From Palsa-506 sp963707065 (GTDB lineage: Bacteria > Actinomycetota > Actinomycetes > Streptosporangiales > Streptosporangiaceae), in NCBI GenBank assembly GCA_963707065.1, contig CAVPPJ010000001.1, positions 19,566 through 83,565 of the forward strand: a DNA stretch of 64,000 bases, written 5' to 3'. Position 1 is the stretch's first letter. Each line of letters begins with the position of its first letter. The notes beneath the pieces were generated by a model. That model ran no database searches. It was not told where the DNA came from and saw nothing but the letters and a program-made list of their open reading frames with translations. Position numbers and translations under genes: made by a program. This document shows, piece by piece, positions 51,073 through 60,007 of the stretch.

Positions 51073-53307
51073 TCACGGGCCATCATCTGCTTCGCCCAGT
51101 TCGCGCAGGTCGGTGGCCAGATTGGCGGCGGAGGCCAGGGTGTCGGGGTGGTCTTGGCCCAGCACGCCGCGGCGGCGGTCGAGGGTGTCTTGGTCCAGGT
51201 CCCTGGCGGCCTGTACCTCGCCCAGCTCGCGCAGGCTGGTGGCCAGATTGGCGGCGGAGGCCAGGGTGTCGGGGTGGTCTTGGCCCAGCACGCCGCGGCG
51301 GCGGTCGAGGGTGTCTTGGTCCAGGTCCCTGGCGGCCTGTACCTCGCCCAGCTCGCGCAGGCTGGTGGCCAGATTGGCGGCGGAGGCCAGGGTGTCGGGG
51401 TGGTCTTGGCCCAGCACGCCGCGGCGGCGGTCGAGGGTGTCTTGGTCCAGGTCCCTGGCGGCCTGTACCTCGCCCAGCTCGCGCAGGTCATGGGCCAGGA
51501 TGGTGGCGGAGCGCAAAGTGCTCGGGTGGTCTTGGCCCAGCACGCGGCGGTGGCGGTCGAGGGTGTCTTGGTCGAGGTCCCTGGCGGCCTGTACGTCGCC
51601 CAGCTTGCGCAGGCTGATGGCCAGGTTGTGGGCGGAGTTGAGGGTGTCGGGGTGGTCCTCGCCCAGGACGCGGCAGCGGCGGGCAAAGGTGTCCTGGTTC
51701 AGGTCGCGTGATTCGGCGTAGCGGCCCATCTCCAGCAGCGTCCAGGCAAGATAGTGCGCGGCCGTTAGCGTGTGCTCGTGGTCTTCGCCGAGTCGGTCGC
51801 GCCACTGCTGGCGAAGACCGTTAGCGAGCTCGTGGGCAGTACGGGTATCGCCCCGCTCGATCAGGTACCAGCATGTGTGGCGAGCCAGCTCGCGCAGGGC
51901 GGGGCTGTCGGTGGCGGCCAGATCGGCGGCCAGCACGTGCGGCGTCAGTCGCGCCCACTGGGGCCAGGTGACCGGATTCGGCGGGTCGCCGGGGTCGCTG
52001 GCGGCCAGCAATGCCTCAGCGTAGTTGCGGGTGGTGGCGGCCTGGGCTGGGGTGAGCCGTTCGCGCAGGATGGCCTGGGTGAGGCGGTGCATCTGCAGTC
52101 CGCGGTGATCGATACGGGCCAGCGACTGCCTCGTCAGATGTGCGAGAGTCTGCCGCCAGGCCAGCGGGTCCGCGGCCCGGGCCGCCAGCTCGCTGGGCAA
52201 GACGCTGACGGCGCTGGTGAACAGGCTCTCCGGGATCGGTTCGGGTGCCAAGAACGCGCACACGCTGGCCAGCTCGGCCGCGGCCGGGTCCTGGTGGGCG
52301 AGCCGGTCCGCCATCAGGTCGCTGGCGGCCGCCAGCGACCGAGGGTAAGACCCTGGTGTCCCCTGGGCCAGCAGCTGCCCGGCCCGGGTCCGCAGCAGCA
52401 CCAGAAACTCATCGGCTGTCATGCCCGTGTCCGCCATGAACCCCGCCGCCTGGGCGATGGCCAGTGGCAGGTCCCCGAGCTCGGCGGCGAGCTTGTCCGA
52501 GTCGGCTTCGGAGAGCACGGTGACCCGGGTCCGCAAGATCGCCATCGACTCGGCCCGGGCGAACACGTCTATCTCGACAGGCGCGGCGACCTCGTCCCAG
52601 CCCCGCTGCCGGGATGTGATCAGCACGTGGCCGCTGCCGCCAGGCAGCCACGGTGCCACGTCCGCGGGATCCTCGGCGTTGTCGAAGACCAGCAGCCACC
52701 GGCCGCGGTGCCGCAGCTCGGCCAGCACCGCCGCCCGCACCGCATCGGTCCCCGCCCCAGGCTGCACGCATCCCAGTGCAAGGCCAAGGGCGGCGACCTG
52801 GTCCCCGATCAGCCCACCCTGCTCGGCGTTGATCCACCAGGCCAGGTCATAACTGCCGGCGAACCTGTGCGCGTACTCGGCTGCCAGCTGAGTCTTGCCT
52901 ACCCCACCCGTCCCATGCAGCGCCTGCACCACCGCCTTATCCCCGGCCACCAGCTGTTCCCTCACCTCAGCCAGCAGATCGTCCCGGCCGGTGAACCCTG
53001 GATTACGGGCGGGGATGTTCCACACCCGCGGTCTCGCCCCTCGCACGGCCCCCAGCACCTCCGCAGCCGGGACCTGCCCACGAGCCGCCGCCACGAACAA
53101 CGCGCGCACCGGCTCGGCTAGGCCTAACGCACCGCTCAGCAACACTGCGGTGTCCTTGCGGGCAGTGCGGTTGATGCCCCGCTCCAGGTCACTGACCGAC
53201 CGCGGGCTCAGGCCCGCCGCCTCCGCCAGCTCCTCCTGCGTCAGGCTGGCCTCGGCCCGCAATTGCCGCAGCAACCCCGCAAACTCCAGCGCAGGCTGCT
53301 CCGCCAT
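51073..53307 (-). CDS. XRE-NB-ARC-TPR regulatory protein
   Basis: ATG 53307 (MAEQPALEFAGLLRQLRAEA) removes an Arg-rich 68-residue leader with no homology. It gives 744 residues. Residues ~8-65: XRE helix-turn-helix (ASLTQEELAEAAGLSPRSVS, DLERGIN). Residues ~110-420: NB-ARC with Walker A HGTGGVGKTQLA (~129-137), Walker B RWLLVFDNAEDPADVAPWLP and the LGDLPLAIAQAAGFMA motif. Residues ~460-744: 42-residue kinesin-light-chain-type TPRs (LGQDHPDTLASAANLATSLR). These STAND proteins regulate development or antibiotic production, or act in defence. The TPR array ends abruptly with LRELGEADDGP. Confidence 0.88.
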   Translation of the reverse strand: MAEQPALEFAGLLRQLRAEASLTQEELAEAAGLSPRSVSDLERGINRTARKDTAVLLSGALGLAEPVRALFVAAARGQVPAAEVLGAVRGARPRVWNIPARNPGFTGRDDLLAEVREQLVAGDKAVVQALHGTGGVGKTQLAAEYAHRFAGSYDLAWWINAEQGGLIGDQVAALGLALGCVQPGAGTDAVRAAVLAELRHRGRWLLVFDNAEDPADVAPWLPGGSGHVLITSRQRGWDEVAAPVEIDVFARAESMAILRTRVTVLSEADSDKLAAELGDLPLAIAQAAGFMADTGMTADEFLVLLRTRAGQLLAQGTPGSYPRSLAAASDLMADRLAHQDPAAAELASVCAFLAPEPIPESLFTSAVSVLPSELAARAADPLAWRQTLAHLTRQSLARIDHRGLQMHRLTQAILRERLTPAQAATTRNYAEALLAASDPGDPPNPVTWPQWARLTPHVLAADLAATDSPALRELARHTCWYLIERGDTRTAHELANGLRQQWRDRLGEDHEHTLTAAHYLAWTLLEMGRYAESRDLNQDTFARRCRVLGEDHPDTLNSAHNLAISLRKLGDVQAARDLDQDTLDRHRRVLGQDHPSTLRSATILAHDLRELGEVQAARDLDQDTLDRRRGVLGQDHPDTLASAANLATSLRELGEVQAARDLDQDTLDRRRGVLGQDHPDTLASAANLATSLRELGEVQAARDLDQDTLDRRRGVLGQDHPDTLASAANLATDLRELGEADDGP
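51115..51744 (-). repeat. Five 126-bp tandem repeats encoding TPR units
   Basis: Units begin at 51115, 51241, 51367, 51493 and 51619 (GGCCAG phase), exactly 126 bp apart. The first three are almost identical in DNA; the last two are diverged. Identical units favour copy-number change by recombination. Confidence 0.85.
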
Positions 53308-53576
53308 GGTTCCGGCATCCCCTCTCCGCAGGCCCTTATCCCGCCGCACCCCTACCCGGCGGGGCGCGAAACCTGCACCAACAGTAGCCAGGCCCGACGC
53401 CCGGCGGCGCCCTGAGCGATACGCCGATCCTGTGGGTCTCCTGTGAGCGGGCACGTGTGGTGATCGCCCTCGGTGGCCAGCAGCATGGCAAGTGGCGGCG
53501 GGAACTTCCACCCGGTGACCGAGGCACTGCGCCGCCCGATGGCGCTTTATCTGGACCAGCCAACTCTTGGGGACGA

Positions 53577-53727
53577 CATGACAACATCAGCTGGCGTTGC
53601 CGCCGCTGCGGAAACGAAATTCCACCAATCCGTGCTCGCGACCGATGCCTTCACGGCCGTATCTGCCGCAGATAAGACCACAACCAGGCCGTATACCGGC
53701 CAGTCTCGAAGAGGCGGTTCACGATGA
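53577..53727 (+). pseudogene. Short ORF carrying the start of the redox-fusion gene
   Basis: GGGGACGAC-ATG and the first codons MTTSAGVAAAAE match the beginnings of the fusion genes at 22273 (MTASAGVATAAYE) and 54873 (MSTSAGVAAAAHQ). The frame then gives unrelated sequence and stops just over the GNAT start. It looks like a third, 5'-only copy of the fusion gene and may act as a leader ORF for the GNAT gene. Confidence 0.45.
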
Positions 53728-54395
53728 CTCATCCCGATATCTTGGCCGCGCTGGCGCGTGAGCGGGTCAACACCTTCCTGACCGAAGCCCAGGCCGCGCG
53801 CCAGGCCAGCCTGGCCCGCGCAGCCCGGTCCCGGGCCCGCGGCAAACGCGTCGTCTTGCGTGACGGGTCGACGGTGCTGATCAGGCCGGTCTGCAGCATG
53901 GACGCGCCGCTGCTGGCCGACGGGTTCGCCCGGCTGAGCCCACAGTCCCGCTGGATGCGATTCCTGGGCGCCAAGACCTCGCTGTCCGCTGCCGAGCTGC
54001 GCTACCTCACCCACGTCGACCACCACGACCACGAGGCGATCGGCGCGCTGAGCGCCGCCGACGGGCGCGGCGTGGGCATCGCCCGCTACGTCCGGGACAC
54101 CAACGATCCGCGGTCCGCCGAGATCGCCGTCACCATCGTCGACGACTGGCAAGGCCGGGGACTGGGCACCGAGCTGCTAGCTGGGCTGTCCGACCGGGCC
54201 CGCCAGGCCGGCATCGACCGCTTCACCGCCCTGGTCTCCACGCAGAACGCCGCGATGGCCGGGCTGCTGGGCAAGCTGGGCGCCTGCCTAGTCGGCCGCG
54301 GTCCCGGCACGGTGGAATACGAGCTCGCATTGCCGATCCCGCCGGGAGATCCCGCGTATGACCAGACGCGTCAGCTAGTGAGCCAGCCATGCTGA
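53724..54395 (+). CDS. GNAT-family N-acetyltransferase
   Basis: 223 residues, ATG 53724. An N-terminal helical extension (1-45) precedes the GNAT domain: VVLRDGSTVLIRPVCSMDAP, FARLSPQSRWMRFLGAKTSL, then the acetyl-CoA site VTIVDDWQGRGLGTELLAGL (Q-x-x-G-x-G loop) and FTALVSTQNAAMAGLLGKLG (motif B). The order fits the GNAT domain of the Pat/CBS-linked lysine acetyltransferases of actinobacteria, although no cyclic-nucleotide domain is present. Its stop overlaps the start of the PQ-loop gene. Confidence 0.85.
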   Translation: MTHPDILAALARERVNTFLTEAQAARQASLARAARSRARGKRVVLRDGSTVLIRPVCSMDAPLLADGFARLSPQSRWMRFLGAKTSLSAAELRYLTHVDHHDHEAIGALSAADGRGVGIARYVRDTNDPRSAEIAVTIVDDWQGRGLGTELLAGLSDRARQAGIDRFTALVSTQNAAMAGLLGKLGACLVGRGPGTVEYELALPIPPGDPAYDQTRQLVSQPC

Positions 54396-54841
54396 CCATC
54401 ACGCAGATCGCGGGCTTTGCCGGCGCGGGGCTGTCCGGAGCAGCCTACGTACCGCAGATTTCCCACCTCATCAGGGCCCGCTGCTCCGCTGGCCTCAGCC
54501 GGCTGGCGTTTGGGGCGTGGCTACTGGCGTCGGTTCTGGTCACCGCACGCGCGATCGCCATCGGCGCCGGCGTGTTCATCGTGCTGGGCGGGATCCAGAT
54601 CGCGGCCACGGCGCTCATCCTGGTCTGTGCGGTCCGGTACGAGGACACGCCTTGCCCAAGCCATCTGCCTCACCAGCCCGCGGCCAAGACAGCCACGGAT
54701 CGGGCACCTCGGGAAACGAGCCCCCGGTTCCTGGCGTCCGCCCGATCGGCCGGCGGCCGCCTCAGCTGCACACGCCGGGCACGTCGGGGCACCGCGAGCG
54801 CCCACCCTTTTCCAGGACCCGCGATCCCATGCGGCCACTGA
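54389..54841 (+). CDS. PQ-loop/SemiSWEET-like membrane protein, module copy B
   Basis: Overlaps the GNAT stop by seven bases. Three helices with AAYVPQISHLIRARCSAGLS and LAFGAWLLASVLVTARAIAI, then GVFIVLGGIQIAATALILV. The 60-residue hydrophilic tail is poorly conserved with copy A (21676). SemiSWEETs dimerise to pass small sugars or similar solutes; the substrate here is unknown, and a role coupled to the neighbouring redox proteins is speculation. Confidence 0.65.
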   Translation: MLTITQIAGFAGAGLSGAAYVPQISHLIRARCSAGLSRLAFGAWLLASVLVTARAIAIGAGVFIVLGGIQIAATALILVCAVRYEDTPCPSHLPHQPAAKTATDRAPRETSPRFLASARSAGGRLSCTRRARRGTASAHPFPGPAIPCGH

Positions 54842-54872
54842 ATTCACGTGACACATACCTGAAGGAGACGAC

Positions 54873-56681
54873 GTGAGCACATCAGCGGGCGTTGCCGCCG
54901 CTGCGCATCAGGAACTGGCTGCCGCCGAGCCCGGCGAATTTCCGGCACAGGCGGCCATTGTCATCGTCAGCCGTGACCCCGACGCCCGGGAGATCCTGCA
55001 CCGGGAGCTGTCCAAGCGCTATGGCGCGGATTATCAGATCGTCATCTGCGGCCGGCCCGCGGAGCTGGGGGCCTGGATGCGGGACCTGCGGGCCGCTGGC
55101 CTGCCGGTCGCGCTGGTCATCGGCGGGGTCGGTGCGCAGGACCGGGATGGCATCGAGGTGCTGGCCGCAGTCCGCGCCATCGACGCAGCGGCACTTCGGG
55201 TGGCCGCGCTCGGCTGGGGTGATTGGCAGTCGGTGCGGTCGGTCTTCGGCGCGGTCACCCTCGGCACCCTCGACCACTGGGTGACCCGGCCGGTGCAGGC
55301 CCCGGACGAAGAGTTTCACCGCGCGATCACCGAGTTCTTGCGGGAGTGGAGCAACCAGCGCGGCGGCGGCTTCGAGCCAGTGCAGGTGATCGGCGAACGA
55401 TGGTCCGCGCGGTCGCAGGAGCTGCGCGACCTGTTCGCCCGCCACCGGGTCCCGGTCGGCTTTTATGACGCCAGCTCCGGGCACGGCCAGCAGATGCTGG
55501 ACGAACTGGGCCTGGTCTGCCCGGAACTGCCGGTTGTGGTGGTCCGGTTCGCCGAAGAGCCGACGGCGCTGGTCAACCCCTCCAACCTACAGATCGCCGA
55601 CGCCTTCGGCGTCATGACACCGATCTCGCCCGGGGAGGTCTTCGATGTGGCGGTGGTCGGCGCTGGCCCGGCTGGGCTCGCTGCCGCGGTCGGCGCATCC
55701 TCAGAAGGCCTTTCGACCGTGGTAGTCGAGCAGGAGGCCATCGGTGGCCAGGCGGGGACCAGCTCGATGATCCGCAACTACCCCGGCTTCTCCCAGGGCA
55801 TCAGCGGCGACAAACTGGCGCAGGAGTCCTGGCGGCAGGCGTGGGCCTTCGGCACCAGGTTCGTCTACATGCGCCAGGCCCAGAGCCTGTCAAGGGAGAA
55901 CGGCCACTACCGGCTGCTGCTGTCCGACGGCCGCGTCCTGACCTGCCGCACCGTGATCATCGCGACCGGCGCCGCCTACCGGCGCCTGGGCATCCCGGAC
56001 CTGGAAGACCTGCAAGGCCGGGGGGTCTTCTACGGCACGGCGGCCAGCGAGGCACCGGCCATGCGCGGGAAGAACGTGTTCATCGCCGGCAGCGGCAACT
56101 CCGCCGGGCAAGCCGCGCTGCACCTGGCCAAATGGGCCAAGAAGGTGGCCATCCTGGTCCGCGCGCCGTCGCTGGCCGCCAGCATGTCCGACTACCTTAT
56201 CCGCCAGATCGGCGCCGCGCCCAACGTGGACATCTGCTACCAGGTGCAGATCGCAGACGGCACCGGCACCGGCACCGGCCATCTCCAATCGCTGGTCCTG
56301 CAAGACACCGCCTCCGGGCAGCGGCGGACCGTCCCCGCGGACGCCTTGTTCGTCCTCATCGGCGCCCAGCCGCGGACGGAATGGCTCGGCCAGGACGTCG
56401 CCCGCGACCGGTCGGGGTTCATCCGCACCGGCCCGGGCCTGCCCGCCGGAACCCGCTGGGCCGCCGCCCGGCCGCCGCTGCCACTGGAGACCAGCTTGCC
56501 CGGGGTGTTCGCGGCCGGTGACGTGCGCCGGGGATCGGCCAAACGGGTCGCCTCCGCGGTCGGCGAAGGTGCCGCCACCATCCCCCTGGTACACAGCTAC
56601 CTGGCACGAGCCGCCGCGGGCCGCAAATCCCCACCGGCCAGCACACCCAGCCAGCACACCGGGACTCGGCCGGCAGCCTGA
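54873..56681 (+). CDS. Receiver-like/thioredoxin-reductase-like fusion, module copy B (intact)
   Basis: GTG 54873 with GGAG upstream; 602 residues. Residues ~25-155: degenerate response-regulator fold (AAIVIVSRDPDAREILHREL); its usual phospho-acceptor Asp is not evident in LVIGGVGAQDRDGIEVL. Residues ~175-250: glutaredoxin-like segment. Residues ~255-585: FAD/NAD(P)H reductase with VVGAGPAGLAAAVGASSEGL, GGQAGTSSMIRNYPGF, the NAD(P) motif IAGSGNSAGQAALHLA and GVFAAGDVRRGSAKRVASAV. As in copy A, the redox CxxC is replaced (GTAASEAPAM). It likely transfers electrons to another acceptor, perhaps the internal glutaredoxin-like segment, although that segment also lacks a CxxC. The CBS gene follows after ~60 bp. 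Confidence 0.85.
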   Translation: MSTSAGVAAAAHQELAAAEPGEFPAQAAIVIVSRDPDAREILHRELSKRYGADYQIVICGRPAELGAWMRDLRAAGLPVALVIGGVGAQDRDGIEVLAAVRAIDAAALRVAALGWGDWQSVRSVFGAVTLGTLDHWVTRPVQAPDEEFHRAITEFLREWSNQRGGGFEPVQVIGERWSARSQELRDLFARHRVPVGFYDASSGHGQQMLDELGLVCPELPVVVVRFAEEPTALVNPSNLQIADAFGVMTPISPGEVFDVAVVGAGPAGLAAAVGASSEGLSTVVVEQEAIGGQAGTSSMIRNYPGFSQGISGDKLAQESWRQAWAFGTRFVYMRQAQSLSRENGHYRLLLSDGRVLTCRTVIIATGAAYRRLGIPDLEDLQGRGVFYGTAASEAPAMRGKNVFIAGSGNSAGQAALHLAKWAKKVAILVRAPSLAASMSDYLIRQIGAAPNVDICYQVQIADGTGTGTGHLQSLVLQDTASGQRRTVPADALFVLIGAQPRTEWLGQDVARDRSGFIRTGPGLPAGTRWAAARPPLPLETSLPGVFAAGDVRRGSAKRVASAVGEGAATIPLVHSYLARAAAGRKSPPASTPSQHTGTRPAA

Positions 56682-56743
56682 AGACCATGCCGACGCCCAC
56701 CAAGCACAGCATGATCGCCACTCAACAAGTCAGGAGACCGGAA

Positions 56744-57190
56744 ATGAAACAGACCACTACAGACGCCCCGGAGCAGACATCGCCGCCTCATCCGCGAGCG
56801 GCCGCGGCCACCATCACCGACCTCGTGCGGTCGCCGCTGAAGACGGCCGGGCAGTACGACCACGTGGCTGCGGCCGCGTACCTGATGAAGCACGCAGGCA
56901 CGACCGCCCTCATGGTCACAGACGTGCAGACCGGCCAGCCGGCCGGCATCATCACCGAGGCGGACATCACCCGCGCTATCGCAGAGGGGAAAGACCTCAA
57001 CGACGTCCGGGTCCATGCCGTGATGACCACCCGCCCGGCGATCACCACCAGCAGCAGCATCCGCGATGCGGCCAAGATCATGACGGCCAGGCAGTACCGT
57101 CACCTGCCGGTCACCGGCGACGCCGGCCTCCTCGGAGTGATCGACATCACCGACGTGTGCCAGGCGCTGAGCAACGCTGAAGAGGGATAG
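56744..57190 (+). CDS. CBS-domain-pair protein
   Basis: ATG 56744 (MKQTTTDAPEQTS) with AGGAGA upstream is preferred to the in-frame ATG at 56687. 148 residues: CBS1 (VAAAAYLMKHAGTTALMVTD, QPAGIITEADITRAI) and CBS2 (VMTTRPAITTSSSIRDAAKI, YRHLPVTGDAGLLGVIDITD). Such stand-alone pairs bind adenylates (AMP/ATP/NAD) and often accompany universal stress proteins in dormancy regulons. Homologous N-terminal residues (HPRAAAATVADVMRPPL) are fused out of place to copy A at 24.2 kb. Confidence 0.85.
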   Translation: MKQTTTDAPEQTSPPHPRAAAATITDLVRSPLKTAGQYDHVAAAAYLMKHAGTTALMVTDVQTGQPAGIITEADITRAIAEGKDLNDVRVHAVMTTRPAITTSSSIRDAAKIMTARQYRHLPVTGDAGLLGVIDITDVCQALSNAEEG

Positions 57191-57612
57191 CCAGAGCCTG
57201 GGTGCAGCTCCGGGCCGGCAGCACGGCCAGGCTGGCGCACTCACAACGCCGTCCTGCCTCAGCCCGGCCGCCGACCTTCCGCGCCCAGAAACGTCACACG
57301 ACCCGAGGTCGCCCGCGCGCCTGATCATCGGCTGCGCAAGCCAGCGACTCCTCTGTTCTAGCAAGCGACATGGCCGAGCAGGGGAGACGGTCGGCCCGGC
57401 CGTGTGCGCATTCCGTCCCGGTGATGAGGTGTGCGGGCGGACCCAGGTGGGCACGGTGCCGGGTTCGGATCGGGCTACTGCTTAATCGCTGGACTGACCT
57501 TCAGCTTGCAGCCGGTGTACAACACTGGAACCTCCTGGGTCCAGGCTGTGGACCGGAGGCAGCTTTTGCCCTATTGTGCCCTAATACTGCTCGGTGGGGG
57601 GTGAGGTCAAGC
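57191..57612. other. Upstream region of the polyamine ABC operon
   Basis: About 420 bp with no gene; an alternative longer start at 57370 for the ATPase would add a leader without homology. The 3' end is less GC-rich (CCCTATTGTGCCCTAATACT), suiting a promoter. Confidence 0.4.
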
Positions 57613-58731
57613 GTGACTGCCCTGCGCGACGGTCAAGCGTACGATGTCGAACTTCGTGCGGTGACTAAACGGTTCGGCTCGCTGGCCGCCGTCAACGCCA
57701 TCACCCTGAAGGTGCGCAAGGGAGAGTTCCTGTCGCTCTTGGGGCCATCTGGCTGTGGCAAGACCACGTCGTTGCGGTTGATCGCTGGCTTCGAGCAGCC
57801 GGACGAGGGCGAGATCCTGATCGGCGGGATGGACGCGGCCAACGCCCCACCGTACAAGCGTGACGTCAATACCGTCTTCCAGAGTTACGCGCTGTTCCCG
57901 CACATGTCCGTGCTGGACAACGTCGCCTACGGGCTCAAGCAGCGCAAAGTAAGCAAGCCACAGCGTCACGCCAAGGCGGGGGAGGCGCTCGAACTGGTGC
58001 GCATGACAGGCCGGGAGAGCGCCAGGCCGTCGACGCTCTCCGGCGGGCAGCAGCAGCGTGTCGCGCTCGCCCGGGCGCTGGTCATGAACCCGCGGGTGTT
58101 GCTGCTCGATGAACCCCTGGGCGCGCTGGACCTGAAGCTGCGGAAAGAGATGCAGATCGAGTTGAAGCGCATCCAGCTTCAGGTCGGCATCACCTTCATC
58201 TACGTCACACATGATCAAGAGGAAGCCTTGTCCATGTCCGATCGGGTGGCGGTGATGTCTAATGGTGTTATCGAGCAGCTCGACGACCCGCGCACGATCT
58301 ATGATCAGCCGCTGACCCCGTTCGTGGCGGACTTCATAGGGGACATGAACTTCCTCGACGGGGAGGTCGCCGAGGCCGCGGACGGAGGCTTCGCCATCGA
58401 CACCGGCGCGGGCATCGTCGTGCGCGGCCGCGGCGACGCGGCCAAAGGCACGCGGGTGCGCGTCGGTATTCGTCCCGAGCGCATCGTGGCCGCGCCCGGC
58501 GTCTCCGGCGGAACCGCCAACTCGGCCACTGCCGAGGTGATCACCAAGATGTACCTGGGCGACCAGATCCAGATCGTGGCCGAGCTCGCCGGCGGCCGCA
58601 ACGTCGTGGTGCGTGAGCAGCGCGTCGGCGCCGACCCCACGCTTGACACGATCAACCCGGGGGACCAGATAGCACTCAGCTGGGACGAAACCGCCCCGCT
58701 GCTCCTCGGTGAGGCCGCCCGCGCCGGTTAG
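57613..58731 (+). CDS. potA: Spermidine/putrescine-type ABC transporter ATPase (PotA-like)
   Basis: GTG 57613 with GAGG seven bases ahead. Residues ~1-240 form the ATPase: Walker A GPSGCGKTT (44-52), Q-loop VFQSYALFPHMSVLDNVAYG, signature LSGGQQQRVALARAL, Walker B VLLLDEPLGALD and H-loop FIYVTHDQEEAL. A C-terminal TOBE/MOP-like domain (GVSGGTANSATAEVITKMYL, QIQIVAELAGGRNVVVREQR) binds regulators or stabilises the dimer. It powers the transporter encoded by the next three genes. Polyamine specificity rests on sequence similarity and the PotD-like partner; other cationic solutes are possible. Confidence 0.85.
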   Translation: MTALRDGQAYDVELRAVTKRFGSLAAVNAITLKVRKGEFLSLLGPSGCGKTTSLRLIAGFEQPDEGEILIGGMDAANAPPYKRDVNTVFQSYALFPHMSVLDNVAYGLKQRKVSKPQRHAKAGEALELVRMTGRESARPSTLSGGQQQRVALARALVMNPRVLLLDEPLGALDLKLRKEMQIELKRIQLQVGITFIYVTHDQEEALSMSDRVAVMSNGVIEQLDDPRTIYDQPLTPFVADFIGDMNFLDGEVAEAADGGFAIDTGAGIVVRGRGDAAKGTRVRVGIRPERIVAAPGVSGGTANSATAEVITKMYLGDQIQIVAELAGGRNVVVREQRVGADPTLDTINPGDQIALSWDETAPLLLGEAARAG

Positions 58732-58759
58732 CGACTAGGGCGGCTAAAGGGAGAGTCAA

Positions 58760-60007
58760 ATGAACGACAATCGTGATGAACTCAACATTCTTGCGCCGCG
58801 CGAGATGAAACCGAAACTCGACTACCTGCACCGCGAGGTTCAGCGCGCCGCCGGCCACCGCATCAACCGGCGCGAGGCGCTCGGGCTTGGCGGGATGGCG
58901 ATCCTGGCCGCGGCGGCGGCAGCATGCGGCGGCACGACGACAACGACCAGCGGCTCGCAGAGTCAGGCTGGCGCCACAGGGAATCCGCTCACCCACAAGC
59001 CCCTGGAGAGCCACCTCGAGATCTACAACTGGTCCCAGTACGACGACCCCTCGACCTTCACGAAGTTCACGAAGTTGCCAGCCGAAGCGAAGGTCGGGAT
59101 GACCACCCACGAGACCTTCTATTCCAGCAATGACGAACTCCTGGCCAAACTGCACGCGGGCGGCACTGGTTACGACATCATCGTGCCCAGCCAGAATGCC
59201 GTTGCCGAGCTTATTCAGGAAAAGGGCCTCTTGGCCCTGGACAAGGCGCTGCTGCCCAACCTCAAGTACCTGGACCCGTCGTTCCTGAAGCCGTCGTACG
59301 ACCCGACGGGTGACTATCACGTCATCAAGGACTTCGGCATCACGATGTTCTTCTACAACCACAAGATCGTGAACGAGCAGCCGCAGACCATGCATGACTT
59401 CTACCTGGCCCTGCCCAAGTACGTGAGCAAGGGCCGCACCAACCTGTTGGACGGGGCGGAGGAAGTAGTGCCGCTCGCGCTGATGTCGCTCGGCCTAGAC
59501 CCCAACACCAATAGCCAGTCGGACTTCAACCACGTGAGGTCGTTCCTGCTCTCGGTCCGCAAGGGCGTCACCACCATCGACTCCTCCGCCTACATCAACG
59601 ACGCTATCGCCGGAAAGATCATCATGAGCCAGGGCTGGAACGGCGACGTGCGCCGGATCGTGCAGGGGCGCAAGAAGCAGGGCGACATCACGGCGATTAT
59701 CCCGCACGCCGCATCGGAGATCTGGGCGGACAACTGGGCCATCCCGGTGAGCGCACCGCACCCGGTGGCCGCGCACGCGTGGATCAACTGGCTGCTGACA
59801 CCCAGCACGGCAGTGACCGAGATGAACTACCACAACTACAAGATCCCGATGGCGAGCGCGCTGGCGCAACTGCCGGTCGGCCTCCGCAATGACCCGCTGT
59901 TCAACGTTCCCAAGAGCTACACGAACAACTACCACTACATCCTTAACGTCAGCCCGCAGGTCGTGGAGGCCCGCACCCAGATTTACTCGGAGTTCAAGGC
60001 GGCCTGA
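58760..60007 (+). CDS. potD: PotD-like extracellular solute-binding lipoprotein
   Basis: ATG 58760 after AAAGGGAG. The N-terminal region ends with Arg37-Arg38 (INRREALGLGGMAIL), a hydrophobic core and AAAAACGG with Cys56 as lipobox cysteine, so a Tat-type lipoprotein signal is likely. The mature part follows family 1 binding proteins: LEIYNWSQYDDPSTFTKFTK, GTGYDIIVPSQNAVAELIQE, DFGITMFFYNHKIV, GRTNLLDGAEEVVPLALMSL and WINWLLTPSTAVTEMNYHNY. Acidic and aromatic residues that bind polyamines in E. coli PotD were not checked one by one. Its stop shares a base with the next start (TGATG). Confidence 0.85.
   Translation: MNDNRDELNILAPREMKPKLDYLHREVQRAAGHRINRREALGLGGMAILAAAAAACGGTTTTTSGSQSQAGATGNPLTHKPLESHLEIYNWSQYDDPSTFTKFTKLPAEAKVGMTTHETFYSSNDELLAKLHAGGTGYDIIVPSQNAVAELIQEKGLLALDKALLPNLKYLDPSFLKPSYDPTGDYHVIKDFGITMFFYNHKIVNEQPQTMHDFYLALPKYVSKGRTNLLDGAEEVVPLALMSLGLDPNTNSQSDFNHVRSFLLSVRKGVTTIDSSAYINDAIAGKIIMSQGWNGDVRRIVQGRKKQGDITAIIPHAASEIWADNWAIPVSAPHPVAAHAWINWLLTPSTAVTEMNYHNYKIPMASALAQLPVGLRNDPLFNVPKSYTNNYHYILNVSPQVVEARTQIYSEFKAA

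Noticed and set aside
51115..51744. CRISPR array
   Set aside because: The 126-bp units are contiguous, without spacers, and encode TPRs in frame; the WD40 repeats were dismissed for the same reason.
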